IMG/VR virus record: IMGVR_UViG_3300044858_004797
Span: 1-31,699 of that record
Length of the DNA: 31,699 nt
DNA from: a virus
Strand: one strand, 5' to 3'
The notes beneath the pieces were generated by a model. The model was not told the DNA's origin and searched no databases. It worked only from the letters and a program-made list of their open reading frames with translations. A program made the position numbers and the translations under genes. This document shows positions 16,629-24,912 of this stretch, piece after piece. Within the stretch, counting starts at the first letter, position 1. The number at the start of each line of letters is the position of its first letter.

Positions 16629-17567
16629 CTACGCCCCTCCCCAAGAGGAGCTGTAAAGAGTTACCCGTCCGTATGTGTAGTTGCCGCCGGACGCCCCCGT
16701 GATAACATTGATGTAGATCGCGTAGGTTCCGGTTGTTGAATCCCCTGTTTTCACGACTTGGATTCTATTAAGAGATGGGGCCGCAGGGGAAATCGCCGTA
16801 TCTGAACTCGGTAGCGTAATCGAAGAGTCGCTATTGATAATAGGGATCTTGTTTATTGCTCCAGCGCCCGTCGTGTCCACCGTTGCCGATGTCCCAAGTC
16901 CAAGGGTCGTCCTTGCATTAGACGGTTCAAGCGTAGATGCCGCTCCAGAGGCAGCAGTGACAAACACATCCGTTGTCGCAGCACTAACCTTTGTATCAAG
17001 ACTCTCAAGCGCAGACCCGTACGCCTGAACATCTACACCAATCTCAAGACCAAGAAGTGCACGCGTTGCATTACTATCTGTTAGTTCAAGTACCGTTCTC
17101 GCAAGCGCGGGGGGAATGAATGCAACCGTATCTGTCCCGCTATCGTATGCCGCAATCCCGTCCTCGTTGACGATGTTAAGGGCTGTCGCGGATGTAACAG
17201 CATCGTCAAGGTAGTCGCTGTGCGCCTGGATATCCGCGCCGATTTCAAGCCCGAGAGCCGTCCGCGCATCGGACGCGTTCTCGCGTGCCGTCCCGCCAAA
17301 CTCTTGTTCAAGCGGGAATTCGAAGTGCCTTACCTCGGAGTATCCCCCGATAAGAGCAGGAGTACCGCCGGAAGCACACGCGTACACTGCGTATGTCCCC
17401 GTGTCTGGATCGTTGTTTGTCGTGTAAGCTCCGTTCGCATTGTCAACAACCGAGCCATTCGCGGTAGTTGACACAACAGCCCCGCTCGATACAAGGCGGA
17501 ACTGAACCGTCCACCCAACGATAGCGTTGCCAGATGTGTCCCGAAGCGTAATAGACATGTTTGCCAT
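16629..17567 (-). CDS. Tail-fibre-type protein with ALGL repeats (312 aa)
   Basis: Residues about 1-90 form an Ig-like or BppU-type beta domain (start MANMSITLRDTSGNAIVGWT). Residues 90-235 carry the degenerate repeat seen in many phage fibres: NASDARTALGLEIGADIQAH (98-117), DSNATRALLGLEIGVDVQAY (164-183) and PSNARTTLGLGTSATVD (215-231). The C-terminal 70 residues are again beta-rich and end in YSSSWGGA. The repeats are known to form trimeric shafts. It is coupled to the upstream connector gene by a TAATG overlap. I read it as a tail fibre or fibre-attachment protein; host receptor unknown. Confidence 0.7.
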   Translation of the reverse strand: MANMSITLRDTSGNAIVGWTVQFRLVSSGAVVSTTANGSVVDNANGAYTTNNDPDTGTYAVYACASGGTPALIGGYSEVRHFEFPLEQEFGGTARENASDARTALGLEIGADIQAHSDYLDDAVTSATALNIVNEDGIAAYDSGTDTVAFIPPALARTVLELTDSNATRALLGLEIGVDVQAYGSALESLDTKVSAATTDVFVTAASGAASTLEPSNARTTLGLGTSATVDTTGAGAINKIPIINSDSSITLPSSDTAISPAAPSLNRIQVVKTGDSTTGTYAIYINVITGASGGNYTYGRVTLYSSSWGGA

Positions 17568-17860
17568 TATGGGCCAACCTCCTCCGATGGCAATCCAGAA
17601 TCAGACGCAATATAAGGCGGTTCGCCAGAAAGCCTATCAAGACGCACACCGTTATAATCCACACGGTACACATCCTGAATCGAGTCGATCAATTTGTAGC
17701 GGTACTGATCCGCCACGCTCGTATAATCCACATAGCCGCGAACAAGACCCGCGTCATGCGCAAAGCGCCGGATACGCTCATTCAGCCATAACCGGATAAT
17801 GTTCGGGTGAACATTCTCGTGGTGAAGCTGGATCAGCTCAATCGCCTGCTGCTGTGTCAT
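17567..17860 (-). CDS. Small head-tail region protein (97 aa)
   Basis: A 97-residue protein of predicted helices (start MTQQQAIELIQLHHENVHPN) and a short beta segment (GYVDYTSVADQYRYKLIDSI). No known motif. It is coupled on both sides by overlapping codons (ATGA upstream, TAATG downstream) in the stretch between the capsid and fibre genes where head-tail joining proteins are expected. Function inferred from place only. Confidence 0.6.
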   Translation of the reverse strand: MTQQQAIELIQLHHENVHPNIIRLWLNERIRRFAHDAGLVRGYVDYTSVADQYRYKLIDSIQDVYRVDYNGVRLDRLSGEPPYIASDSGLPSEEVGP

Positions 17861-18234
17861 GCCTCAACCTCGAAAAGATTGCACTTCTTCGGTCGTGCCC
17901 AGTCCCCGCTTCGCTGCCGAGACGCATAGACCTGACCGTCTACAACGCCCTTCAGGTACTTCTGCTCGAACAGCGAGTACATTCCAGGAACGCCGCCAGG
18001 GAGCAGGTACCCGTCCGCAATCGCCCCATCGATGATCGCCATGTGGAACTGTTCCGGCAAGGGGATCTGCGTCAAGTGTGACCCCGTGCTGTTTGTCAAC
18101 GCATCGGGGAACCTCGTGCAATAGGCCCTGATTGCGTTCCCGTCCACAGCGGGGGCCGTGTATGTCCCATCGCCGTTATCAAGTCCGATAACGAGCGAGT
18201 CGTTGTCAATCCACCAAAGGTATTCGCCTGTCAT
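17857..18234 (-). CDS. Head-tail region protein (125 aa)
   Basis: The 125-residue product begins with strands (MTGEYLWWIDNDSLVIGLDN) and then turns helical, with IPLPEQFHMAIIDGAIADGY and YSLFEQKYLKGVVDGQVYAS. A helical stretch of the type 'LPEQFH..I..G...GY' is common in adaptor or head-completion proteins of short-tailed phages, but I cannot name the family. It overlaps both neighbours by ATGA junctions, so the three connector genes are probably translated together. Confidence 0.6.
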   Translation of the reverse strand: MTGEYLWWIDNDSLVIGLDNGDGTYTAPAVDGNAIRAYCTRFPDALTNSTGSHLTQIPLPEQFHMAIIDGAIADGYLLPGGVPGMYSLFEQKYLKGVVDGQVYASRQRSGDWARPKKCNLFEVEA

Positions 18235-18890
18235 AACACCACCTTCACGCGCTCAAAGCCCGCAGCGTATTCCGATGCCAACCGACCAAGCAAAGCCTCT
18301 GCTTTTGCCACCTCGCCCGCCTTCAACTGTGCGAGTTCGGAGTCCTCGTCCGTGTCGATATAGGTTCGCATCTCCCCTCGAAGCGTAGCGATCCTATATT
18401 CTGTTGCTCGCATTGCAGCATAAAGAACCACCTGTTCGTATAGTGAAGACGGAAAGTCCTCAATCGTTCCAGACCCGTCCGTGACCGCTCCGTAAGAAGC
18501 GTACCTTACGATAGCACCGCTTGACGCACTTGGAATCGTGTATACTTTCCCTCCAGACAAATAAGCAACTGGGTGCGTCTCTGTCGCGGAATAGATGCTA
18601 TTACTACTACTTAGATCAGAGATCCTGTCGGATTTAACAATAGGTGAAAACCGCGTCTGCCCGCTTGACATTACTCGATACACACTAATAATGTGCGGGC
18701 TTGGGATTGTCACTGCCCCACTACCAACAATTGTACGGGTAGTGGAAAAATGATCGGCGTACGCAGGATTAATCGCAAGAGTCCGGTCAACAACATCCCT
18801 TACCCCGTCCGAAAGCCATGTCGGCATTTGGGTAGTGTAGGATGTTGAGTCGCCGGTTTTGTATTGAACCTGACTCGAAAAGGATGCCAT
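18231..18890 (-). CDS. Probable head-tail adaptor protein (219 aa)
   Basis: The 219-residue product opens with an aromatic/helical region (LSDGVRDVVDRTLAINPAYA), then a beta core (VTIPSPHIISVYRVMSSGQT, VYTIPSASSGAIVRYASYGA), and ends in a long helical segment (PSSLYEQVVLYAAMRATEYR and a charged tail). Head-tail adaptors (P22 gp4 or T7 gp11 type) follow the capsid genes and combine a beta sheet with helices like this. The 'LYEQVVLYAAM..AEYR' helix is common to such proteins. It starts after an unusually stable hairpin, with a GAGG ribosome site, and is coupled downstream by ATGA. Confidence 0.6.
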   Translation of the reverse strand: MASFSSQVQYKTGDSTSYTTQMPTWLSDGVRDVVDRTLAINPAYADHFSTTRTIVGSGAVTIPSPHIISVYRVMSSGQTRFSPIVKSDRISDLSSSNSIYSATETHPVAYLSGGKVYTIPSASSGAIVRYASYGAVTDGSGTIEDFPSSLYEQVVLYAAMRATEYRIATLRGEMRTYIDTDEDSELAQLKAGEVAKAEALLGRLASEYAAGFERVKVVL

Positions 18891-18907
18891 CTTTTCCTCG
18901 CGTTAAG

Positions 18908-18942
18908 CAAGGGGGGAGGGGGCCGAAGCCCCCGTCCCCTTG
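18908..18942 (-). terminator. Very stable UUCG hairpin after the capsid genes (attenuator or mRNA stabiliser)
   Basis: On the minus strand CAAGGGG...GGGGGC-TTCG-GCCCCC...CCCCTTG forms a 13-pair stem (18908-18914 with 18936-18942, and 18918-18923 with 18928-18933) capped by a cUUCGg tetraloop, with a small internal bulge. It lies between the capsid-region genes and the connector genes. No U-run follows, so it is more likely to slow polymerase or protect the 3' end of the capsid message than to terminate fully. Confidence 0.65.
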
Positions 18943-18954
18943 GCTTTGTTAACC

Positions 18955-19356
18955 TTAAAGGATGACCGAGTAGGTGATCGTGTTCGCGCTCTCGTCCGCA
19001 TCCGTCGTGTGGGCAAGATAGTAGTACGGAGCAGGATACGCATTGATGTCCAACACACCGGCCTTCGTCTTCGCGGAGTTCGTGATGTCGGCAACAATCG
19101 AGTTTAGATCGAGGAGAAGGAACTTCTCGCCGGTCGCTGTCAAGGAACCATAGAGACTCAAGTCAACATTGGTTCCAGACACAGCGCTCGCCGTTGCCAC
19201 AATCGTCACATACTTCTTTTCGGTGTCCTTGCGGATGCCGAGGAACTCAATCACGGGTGTATAACCGATGGTCGCAGAACTCGGGAGCGTGACAGCCCCA
19301 GAGGTGTAACCACCGACATTCGTGGTTTCGTTCGTGTCAAGAGGAGCCCAAGCCAT
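18955..19356 (-). CDS. Capsid decoration-like protein (133 aa)
   Basis: A 133-residue, beta-rich protein (start MAWAPLDTNETTNVGGYTSG; strands YVTIVATASAVSG, VDLSLYGSLTATGEKFLLLD). It follows the major capsid gene after 12 bases with an AAGGAGG site and is followed by a stable hairpin, suggesting high expression. Small Gly/Thr/Ala-rich proteins in this place commonly decorate capsids. I do not recognise the exact family; a capsid-stabilising or head-fibre base protein is also possible. Confidence 0.55.
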   Translation of the reverse strand: MAWAPLDTNETTNVGGYTSGAVTLPSSATIGYTPVIEFLGIRKDTEKKYVTIVATASAVSGTNVDLSLYGSLTATGEKFLLLDLNSIVADITNSAKTKAGVLDINAYPAPYYYLAHTTDADESANTITYSVIL

Positions 19357-19368
19357 AGTAAAACCTCC

Positions 19369-20631
19369 TTACTTGGCAATCAAGATGTGGTGGGTCTGCG
19401 GCAAGGTCACGCCAAGACCGCAATCGCTGAAGTACTGATCCTTGATGCCGTCGATGTCGGGGGCCTGAATGGCGGCCTGGAACTGATCCGGGCGGTAACG
19501 AACCATCGACACATTTTCGGGATCAATAATCAGGCAGTAGCCGCTATACAGTCCGTTGGCGTGGTTGGTCAGCAGCGGGCTGCGAACCAAGTCCAGCTTG
19601 CCGAACTGATGCTGCAAGGAGCGGAACTGCCAACCGAAGCTCTTGCTGTCCTGCGCCATGGTCAGATTCAGGTTCTTCTCCATGCCGGTTGTCGTCGCAA
19701 AAGACGCAACCCAAGCCAAGAAGTCGTCACCACAAATGGCGACCTTGGTGGCGTTGTCGTTGCCGTACTTGTACGCGCTCTTCATCAGCTCCACGAACTG
19801 AGCGTACTTCAGCGAAGCCTTGCTGAACGAATGCACATTCGTGCCGTTGCCAGCATCGTAGTCCGTGATCGTCGGAATCAGACCGTGAGTCGTGCGGATC
19901 TGGTTGGTGGTGCCGGTACGGTGCGTGCCGACAGCGGTAATGCCGCCGTCCTTGCGACCGAGCAGGAGCGCCAACTCCTTCTTCATCTCGTGTTCCTTGC
20001 TCTTCTGCATACGCAGACGGGCAAGCTCGCTGGAAGCTCCGCGCAACTTGGCGTTAGCCAACAGCGTTCCGGTGATCTCAAGAGGGGTCTTGAAGATCTG
20101 GGCGCTGTTGTACACCATGGCAAGCTCTTCGCTCCAAGCGGCAGGAGAACCGGTGCCCTCTTCCACGGCGCTGCCGATAAGGAAGAAGAACCCGTTGTCG
20201 GTCGTGGTGGCGTTGGACAGCTTGGTTGTGGTGGCGGTGAAGGTGCCTTCCGTCGCGCTGGTGCGCGAAACAGCCGTCACAACACACTGCCCGTTGTAGG
20301 TCGCACGGTCACTCGTCCACACATCGTACACATCGCCGACAGTCGGGTACATGCCCGTCGGGCCGTCGAAGGTGTAGGTGTTGGCGCTACCCTCAGCCGC
20401 GAGGACAGTGGGGCTACCGTCGTTGTGAAGGCAGTAGGCATTCATCCACGAAGCCGCGTGCTGGAACATACGGTAGTCGGGATCGGGGGACTGCATGACC
20501 TTCATCTTGCTGGAAAGGGTCAGGAACGGGGTGACGCTGGGCCAAAGCTCAGCCGTCTGCTTGGGGTTCAGGTAAAAGTCTCGGCGATCCGTATAAAGAA
20601 CGCCGGAGTTTACCATCGCAGTCTGGGCCAT
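19369..20631 (-). CDS. Major capsid protein (420 aa)
   Basis: The 420-residue protein occupies the slot after the scaffold gene. The N-terminal arm (TDRRDFYLNPKQTAELWPSV) leads to a long helix with charged residues (SSELARLRMQKSKEHEMKKE) and a beta core (AQIFKTPLEITGTLLANAKL). The 'FKTPLEITGT' plus following helix is a pattern I associate with SU10-type/DUF5309 HK97-fold capsid proteins of short-tailed phages. Size and position fit. It is preceded by AAAGGAG and a near-ideal spacing, as for an abundant product. The family name is from memory. Confidence 0.8.
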   Translation of the reverse strand: MAQTAMVNSGVLYTDRRDFYLNPKQTAELWPSVTPFLTLSSKMKVMQSPDPDYRMFQHAASWMNAYCLHNDGSPTVLAAEGSANTYTFDGPTGMYPTVGDVYDVWTSDRATYNGQCVVTAVSRTSATEGTFTATTTKLSNATTTDNGFFFLIGSAVEEGTGSPAAWSEELAMVYNSAQIFKTPLEITGTLLANAKLRGASSELARLRMQKSKEHEMKKELALLLGRKDGGITAVGTHRTGTTNQIRTTHGLIPTITDYDAGNGTNVHSFSKASLKYAQFVELMKSAYKYGNDNATKVAICGDDFLAWVASFATTTGMEKNLNLTMAQDSKSFGWQFRSLQHQFGKLDLVRSPLLTNHANGLYSGYCLIIDPENVSMVRYRPDQFQAAIQAPDIDGIKDQYFSDCGLGVTLPQTHHILIAK

Positions 20632-20649
20632 ATCAAACTCCTTTGTGTA

Positions 20650-21579
20650 TTAGCTTGCGTAGCGGGGGGAAATACTACGAAGCGACTCAAGGAATTGCGA
20701 GCCCGCATCTTTCGGGCCGTCTACCGCATTCCCCTTGGGCTTCGCAGAAATTGCCGCCTTCCCGCTATTCTCTCGAATCTTGCTGAACTCCTTCGCCTTC
20801 GCCTCTACCGTCGAGCTTACTTCCTTGCGGAGCCCCTTGTTGGACATGTAAGCACGAACATAGTCTTCAGGCTTGGGAACCCAGCCCGCAAACGCCTCAT
20901 ACTCATCGGGAGGAAGATCGGTTGCTTTCAGGAGTTCGGTCAGCTCGTAACGCTTTCGGGCTGCCGCCTGCTGTTCCGCAAAAGGACGAGTCGCCTGAGA
21001 GACCGCCTCTTGCGCAGCAAGCACAGCATCCCGCCGCGCCACTTCGCGATTAAACACCTTCAAGTCATTCCAATACTTCTGCGAAGAAGACCCACGGACA
21101 TTGATCATCGCAGCATCAAAGTCTTCGGGCTCTTCCGGTTCAACCAGTTCAGGTGCACGCTGCGGTTCGGCCTTACTCGTGTTTCCCCAGTGCGAACGAA
21201 GCGCATCTTGGGCACCCGGGTCGTTACGCAACGCCTCCAGAACCGGCTTCCATTGAGCAATCTCATCATACTGCGCCTTCAGCTTGTCGTGCTGGGACTG
21301 CCAATATGAATCGACCGTCTTCTTCCCCTCGGTGACAGGGGCATCTTCAGAAACGCCTTCTTCATCACCGGCTTCGTCCGTCACTTCCCCATCCGCCAAT
21401 TCCGTCTCGTTGTCTCCAGATACTTCGTAAAGATCCGAATTACGATTGGGGTTATCAGCTTCAAGGGTGAGGGAACCGTCGCCTACGATTTCCGCGTCAA
21501 GGAGCATCCCGCCAGAAGGCACATAGCCGTCAACTCCATCAAAGCCGGAATCAGTAGGGACAGCCGCTACATTCGCCAT
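20650..21579 (-). CDS. Capsid scaffolding protein (309 aa)
   Basis: The first 90 residues are acidic and disordered-looking (for example EVSGDNETELADGEVTDEAG), the middle is a helical region (SQHDKLKAQYDEIAQWKPVL), and the rest is charged, helical and Ala/Glu/Lys-rich (VEAKAKEFSKIRENSGKAA near the end). No enzyme motif is seen. A 309-residue acidic helical protein between portal and capsid genes is the standard place and composition for scaffold. The short Arg/Tyr ending (SLRSISPRYAS) may bind the capsid protein. It follows the portal gene by 14 bases. Confidence 0.8.
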   Translation of the reverse strand: MANVAAVPTDSGFDGVDGYVPSGGMLLDAEIVGDGSLTLEADNPNRNSDLYEVSGDNETELADGEVTDEAGDEEGVSEDAPVTEGKKTVDSYWQSQHDKLKAQYDEIAQWKPVLEALRNDPGAQDALRSHWGNTSKAEPQRAPELVEPEEPEDFDAAMINVRGSSSQKYWNDLKVFNREVARRDAVLAAQEAVSQATRPFAEQQAAARKRYELTELLKATDLPPDEYEAFAGWVPKPEDYVRAYMSNKGLRKEVSSTVEAKAKEFSKIRENSGKAAISAKPKGNAVDGPKDAGSQFLESLRSISPRYAS

Positions 21580-21593
21580 TGAAAACCTCGTTG

Positions 21594-23705
21594 TTACACT
21601 GACTGTTCGTTCATTTCGGGTTCCATCTCTTTATCAAGGTCGGCGCGAAATGCCTCAAGCGTCTTCTCTACTTCGCTCCGAACCTCGTTTGAATAAGCTG
21701 CATTGTTTGTCTTGACTTCGTTCAGGAACTGATCCAGCTTCGTCTTGAACTTCATGAACTCCACCTTCTTCTCGTCCTGTAAGGACTCGCGGCGAGTCGT
21801 CTGAAGCTGACCCTGAAGATCCTTAATCGCACGCTGCGCCTGCTGAAGCTGCGCGGCATACGCCATGTCCTGCTGATACCCCGCAGCGATCTTCGTCGCG
21901 CCAGGAATGTCAAGCCTCTTCAAGAACTCCGGCACAAGCTGCTGGACGCCAAGTCCGATAGCATCCTTGATCGTCTCAAGCTCGGCCCACTTGTTCGTCG
22001 GAAGCGAAGACCCCGCGACAACGCGGATATCGTACCGGTTGCGCGACAGGTCGTTGTTCATGATCTGTGCCTGCGCAGCAGCTTGGTACTCTTCGGGCGA
22101 GTTGAACATCGTCTCGCGGATCTCGCCGTCCGGCTCGGTAATGCGGATGATCTTCTTCAGGGAGTAGAACGATTGTGCCCACTCCACAACAACCTTTCCG
22201 AAGAACGCAAGCGCGTTCTCGATGTCCTTGATCTTGGAACGCATCCGGCGCTGACCCATCTCGTCAATCGCCATCGTTCCACGGAATGTCTCGGGGGCCA
22301 TCTGCCCCGAACCCATCATGTTCTCAAAGATCCCGAACTGGTATTCGATCTTGTGCTTGGCGTCCTGAAGGAGCGCAAGTGCTGCGCCCGACAGGGGTGG
22401 CGTCTGCAAGACAATAACGCCCGCCTGCCCGTTGGCAGAAAGCGCTTCCGCGTTGTACTCCCCGAAGGCGGTGCCGGGCTTTGAGAAGTTCTCTTCCAGC
22501 TTTTGGATGTCTACACCCATGCCCTTCGGGAACAGCGCCTTGTAGGACACGGTATCCTGCGTGTGCTGCACGACAAGGGATACCATCTTGTTGTAGAAAT
22601 CCTGCGGGCTGATAGCGCCCGCAACATCCGAGATCGGGAATGGGTTCCCGCTGTGCTTGTTCGGGCACGGGACAACCGGATACTCGCTTATCTCAAGCTC
22701 GTCCTTGCCAAGCTCAACCTCGCCAATCGAAACAAACCGGCGGATACGGGTCTTCTTGAACTGGACATGCTCGACAGAACCACGGGAGATCAGCTCTTCA
22801 AGCGTGAAGAACTGGACATCTTCACCCATCGCCGCCATCTGCCGACCGGTCATCTCGTCCACAACGGAAGCCGATCCGTCCTGCCGTGTAACCTGCGCGT
22901 AGTTAGCCTTCTTCGCCTTGCGGTATTCCTTGTCCGTAAGCGGTGCTGGCTCAAACCCGTCGTCTACAAACAGAAGACGGTGGTAGTTGCGCTTGAACTT
23001 TTCATAACGCCGCACATGATCAAGGTCGTCTTGCTCGAAGAAGTCGATGTCCGCTGTCGTCGTGTGCCCGTAAGCCGACTGGACGGTAGACTCTACCGGC
23101 TGATTCTCGTGCGTGTTCTGTGCGAGCTTGATCTTTTCCGCAAACTCGGGGTACATGTTTGTCGCAACACGCCGGTCTACCCGCTCGTGGACGAGAATCC
23201 AAGCCGCATCCTTGCCGTACAAGTCCTTGCTGCTTGGGTCGAAGTAGACATTGCGCGGGTCGATAGAGGAAATGCGCAACTCTCCGCGCCCGTCGTCCGC
23301 TTCCGTGTCCTCGGACACTTCCCACACGCCCTTCGACTTCACATAATAGTCGTAGACATGCTTCTTGTACTCAATGTCGCCGTCTGATGTGTACCAGATG
23401 TACGACAATAGATCGGCAACATTGTTTCCAAGGTCTACATCGCCAAAGTCCGTGCCGGTAGCGTTGAACCGTGGCGTATTGTGGGTAAGGAAAGACACAC
23501 CCTGCTCCACAGACGGCAGGATAAAGTCGTGTGTCAGGTTCGGGATGCCAAGAGTTTTCATCTTGGTGGCATCGCCCGCCGTCCACTGGGACAATCGGGC
23601 GTACTTCTCCCACCTATCCACATTTTCAAGCCATTCATTCGCAGCGCCACGCGCTTTACGAAGAAGGTCAAGAGATTCGATAGCGTACGAAGTTGTATCT
23701 GCCAC
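21594..23705 (-). CDS. Portal protein, P22-like (703 aa)
   Basis: GTG start at 23705 with AGAGGG upstream. The long protein has the usual portal layout: helical N-terminus (RGAANEWLENVDRWEKYA), a mixed alpha/beta core with SSIDPRNVYFDPSSKDLYGK ('IDP..V.FDP...'), a stem region, and a long C-terminal coiled coil (QLQQAQRAIKDLQGQLQTTR onward, about residues 615-700) like the barrel helices of P22-type portals. It forms the dodecameric DNA channel at one capsid vertex. At 703 residues it is close to the P22 portal's length. It heads its own run after a 73-base gap that holds a promoter-like sequence; scaffold and capsid genes follow. Confidence 0.85.
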   Translation of the reverse strand: MADTTSYAIESLDLLRKARGAANEWLENVDRWEKYARLSQWTAGDATKMKTLGIPNLTHDFILPSVEQGVSFLTHNTPRFNATGTDFGDVDLGNNVADLLSYIWYTSDGDIEYKKHVYDYYVKSKGVWEVSEDTEADDGRGELRISSIDPRNVYFDPSSKDLYGKDAAWILVHERVDRRVATNMYPEFAEKIKLAQNTHENQPVESTVQSAYGHTTTADIDFFEQDDLDHVRRYEKFKRNYHRLLFVDDGFEPAPLTDKEYRKAKKANYAQVTRQDGSASVVDEMTGRQMAAMGEDVQFFTLEELISRGSVEHVQFKKTRIRRFVSIGEVELGKDELEISEYPVVPCPNKHSGNPFPISDVAGAISPQDFYNKMVSLVVQHTQDTVSYKALFPKGMGVDIQKLEENFSKPGTAFGEYNAEALSANGQAGVIVLQTPPLSGAALALLQDAKHKIEYQFGIFENMMGSGQMAPETFRGTMAIDEMGQRRMRSKIKDIENALAFFGKVVVEWAQSFYSLKKIIRITEPDGEIRETMFNSPEEYQAAAQAQIMNNDLSRNRYDIRVVAGSSLPTNKWAELETIKDAIGLGVQQLVPEFLKRLDIPGATKIAAGYQQDMAYAAQLQQAQRAIKDLQGQLQTTRRESLQDEKKVEFMKFKTKLDQFLNEVKTNNAAYSNEVRSEVEKTLEAFRADLDKEMEPEMNEQSV

Positions 23706-23728
23706 TTTGCCCTCTGGTTTTGGCTCGC

Positions 23729-23757
23729 ATAAAATACTGTTAAGTATTGATTGTCAA
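23729..23757 (-). promoter_or_regulatory. Possible promoter ahead of the portal and capsid genes
   Basis: On the minus strand TTGACA (23757-23752) is followed by TATTTT 15 bases on or TTTTAT 17 bases on, leading into the portal ribosome site. TGTCTGC lies just upstream of the -35, as in the rightward promoter at 28171. The -10 is poor, so strength is uncertain. The 73-base gap is the longest between 18.96 and 27.82 kb, which supports a promoter here. Confidence 0.5.
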
Positions 23758-23778
23758 TGCAGACAACAATTCATAGTA

Positions 23779-24912
23779 TCAAACAGATTCTATCGGCAAC
23801 TGCGCACTACTGATTCTCGCCTGAGCAATCTTCAGATATTCCTCATCAAGTTCTATCCCGACAAAGTGGAAGCCTTCTATCATTGCCGCCTTTCCCGTGC
23901 TCCCACTTCCCATGAATGGGTCGAGAATAATGCCGCTTGGCGGTGTGACAAGACGGCACAGGTAGCGCATAAGGTCGGTAGGCTTTACGGTGGGGTGATG
24001 GTTGCGTGCCATCTTTGTAAAGCGGTCGGAAACTGGGTCGCCTTCCGCATCGTTGCCGTTGTTCATCTTCACGCGAATCGTCGGAAGCCCCTCGCACCCC
24101 TCATCCCGGTCCCGCTTGCTCGCCTTGGAGCAGTAAAAGAAGCGGGAGGCATCACCGAGCAGCGCGCAGGGCTCATCACTTCCGTCGTGAATCAAGTTTG
24201 CAGGCCATCTGCCATTTGGATTTGCAAAATCAGTCAAGCCAATACCAGTTGCGAATGACGATGCGTTTTTTTTATCTTTATTGCCATTACAATATGCACC
24301 ACCACAAAGATTATCGCTTGTTTCAATCCTACAATCGTTTATGTTTATTCCACCTGTTCCATGCTTTAACACATTTTCAGCAACAGTTCCAATCAACGGT
24401 TTTCTTGCTACAGTGATTGGTTCAAGAGCAGGTTTTAATGCAGTACCCCATCCATGCCATAGCGAAGCAGGTAGCGAAGCAGGTAGCGAAGCAGGCCGTG
24501 GTTTTCCTCCGTCAAACATTGATGATGTTCCTTGCTTCTTATAATGCGTTATTTCTCTTTTGTCATCAACACCAAGATGCTTGTCAATTGCTTTACTTAC
24601 ATCGTGAGATTTTGGGAAACCATTGCCATACACCCATGCAATCATATCCCTGATTTCAAATCCAGCATCCTCGATGTTTACAGCCATGCGGTGCTGTGTG
24701 CGAGTTCCGGCAAACGCCAACAGGTGCCCTCCGGGTTTCAAGACGCGCAGACATTCCGACCAGATTTCTTCGCTTGGAACATCGCAGTCCCATTTCTTCC
24801 CCATGAAGGACAACCCATAAGGCGGGTCTGTCACGATAGAGTCTATCGAGTTGTCCGGCATTGCACGAAGAATGTCCAAACAGTTCCCGTGGTGAAGGGT
24901 GAAAGAACTCAT
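23779..24912 (-). CDS. DNA adenine or N4-cytosine methyltransferase, beta class (377 aa)
   Basis: The protein transfers a methyl group from S-adenosylmethionine to an amino group in DNA. DPPY (residues 29-32, catalytic motif IV) comes early and the AdoMet-binding motif FMGSGSTG (333-340) comes late, within ILDPFMGSGSTGKAAM; this order defines the beta class. The middle (about 95-250) holds the target-recognition region, including GWGTALKPALEPITVARKPL and GTVAENVLKHGTGGININD, as in many phage enzymes. A PASL triplet (140-151) is encoded by three copies of a 12-bp repeat. Its ATG overlaps the TerL stop (ATGA). No restriction partner is seen; it may protect phage DNA or alter packaging. Target site unknown. 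Confidence 0.9.
   Translation of the reverse strand: MSSFTLHHGNCLDILRAMPDNSIDSIVTDPPYGLSFMGKKWDCDVPSEEIWSECLRVLKPGGHLLAFAGTRTQHRMAVNIEDAGFEIRDMIAWVYGNGFPKSHDVSKAIDKHLGVDDKREITHYKKQGTSSMFDGGKPRPASLPASLPASLWHGWGTALKPALEPITVARKPLIGTVAENVLKHGTGGININDCRIETSDNLCGGAYCNGNKDKKNASSFATGIGLTDFANPNGRWPANLIHDGSDEPCALLGDASRFFYCSKASKRDRDEGCEGLPTIRVKMNNGNDAEGDPVSDRFTKMARNHHPTVKPTDLMRYLCRLVTPPSGIILDPFMGSGSTGKAAMIEGFHFVGIELDEEYLKIAQARISSAQLPIESV
24461..24496. repeat. 12-bp tandem repeat (x3) inside the methyltransferase gene
   Basis: AGCGAAGCAGGT is repeated three times head to tail (last base differs). It encodes PASL x3 on the minus strand. Copy-number change by slippage would keep the frame and alter length by four residues. 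It lies at the edge of a stretch that looks richer in A+T than the rest of the gene. Confidence 0.85.

Noticed and set aside
19387-21309. 640-residue plus-strand ORF opposite the capsid and scaffold genes
   Set aside because: It is the reverse-strand shadow of strongly coding minus-strand genes; it has no ribosome site and a very unusual, basic composition.
24461-24496. CRISPR-like repeat
   Set aside because: The 12-bp units are contiguous with no spacers and lie inside a coding gene.
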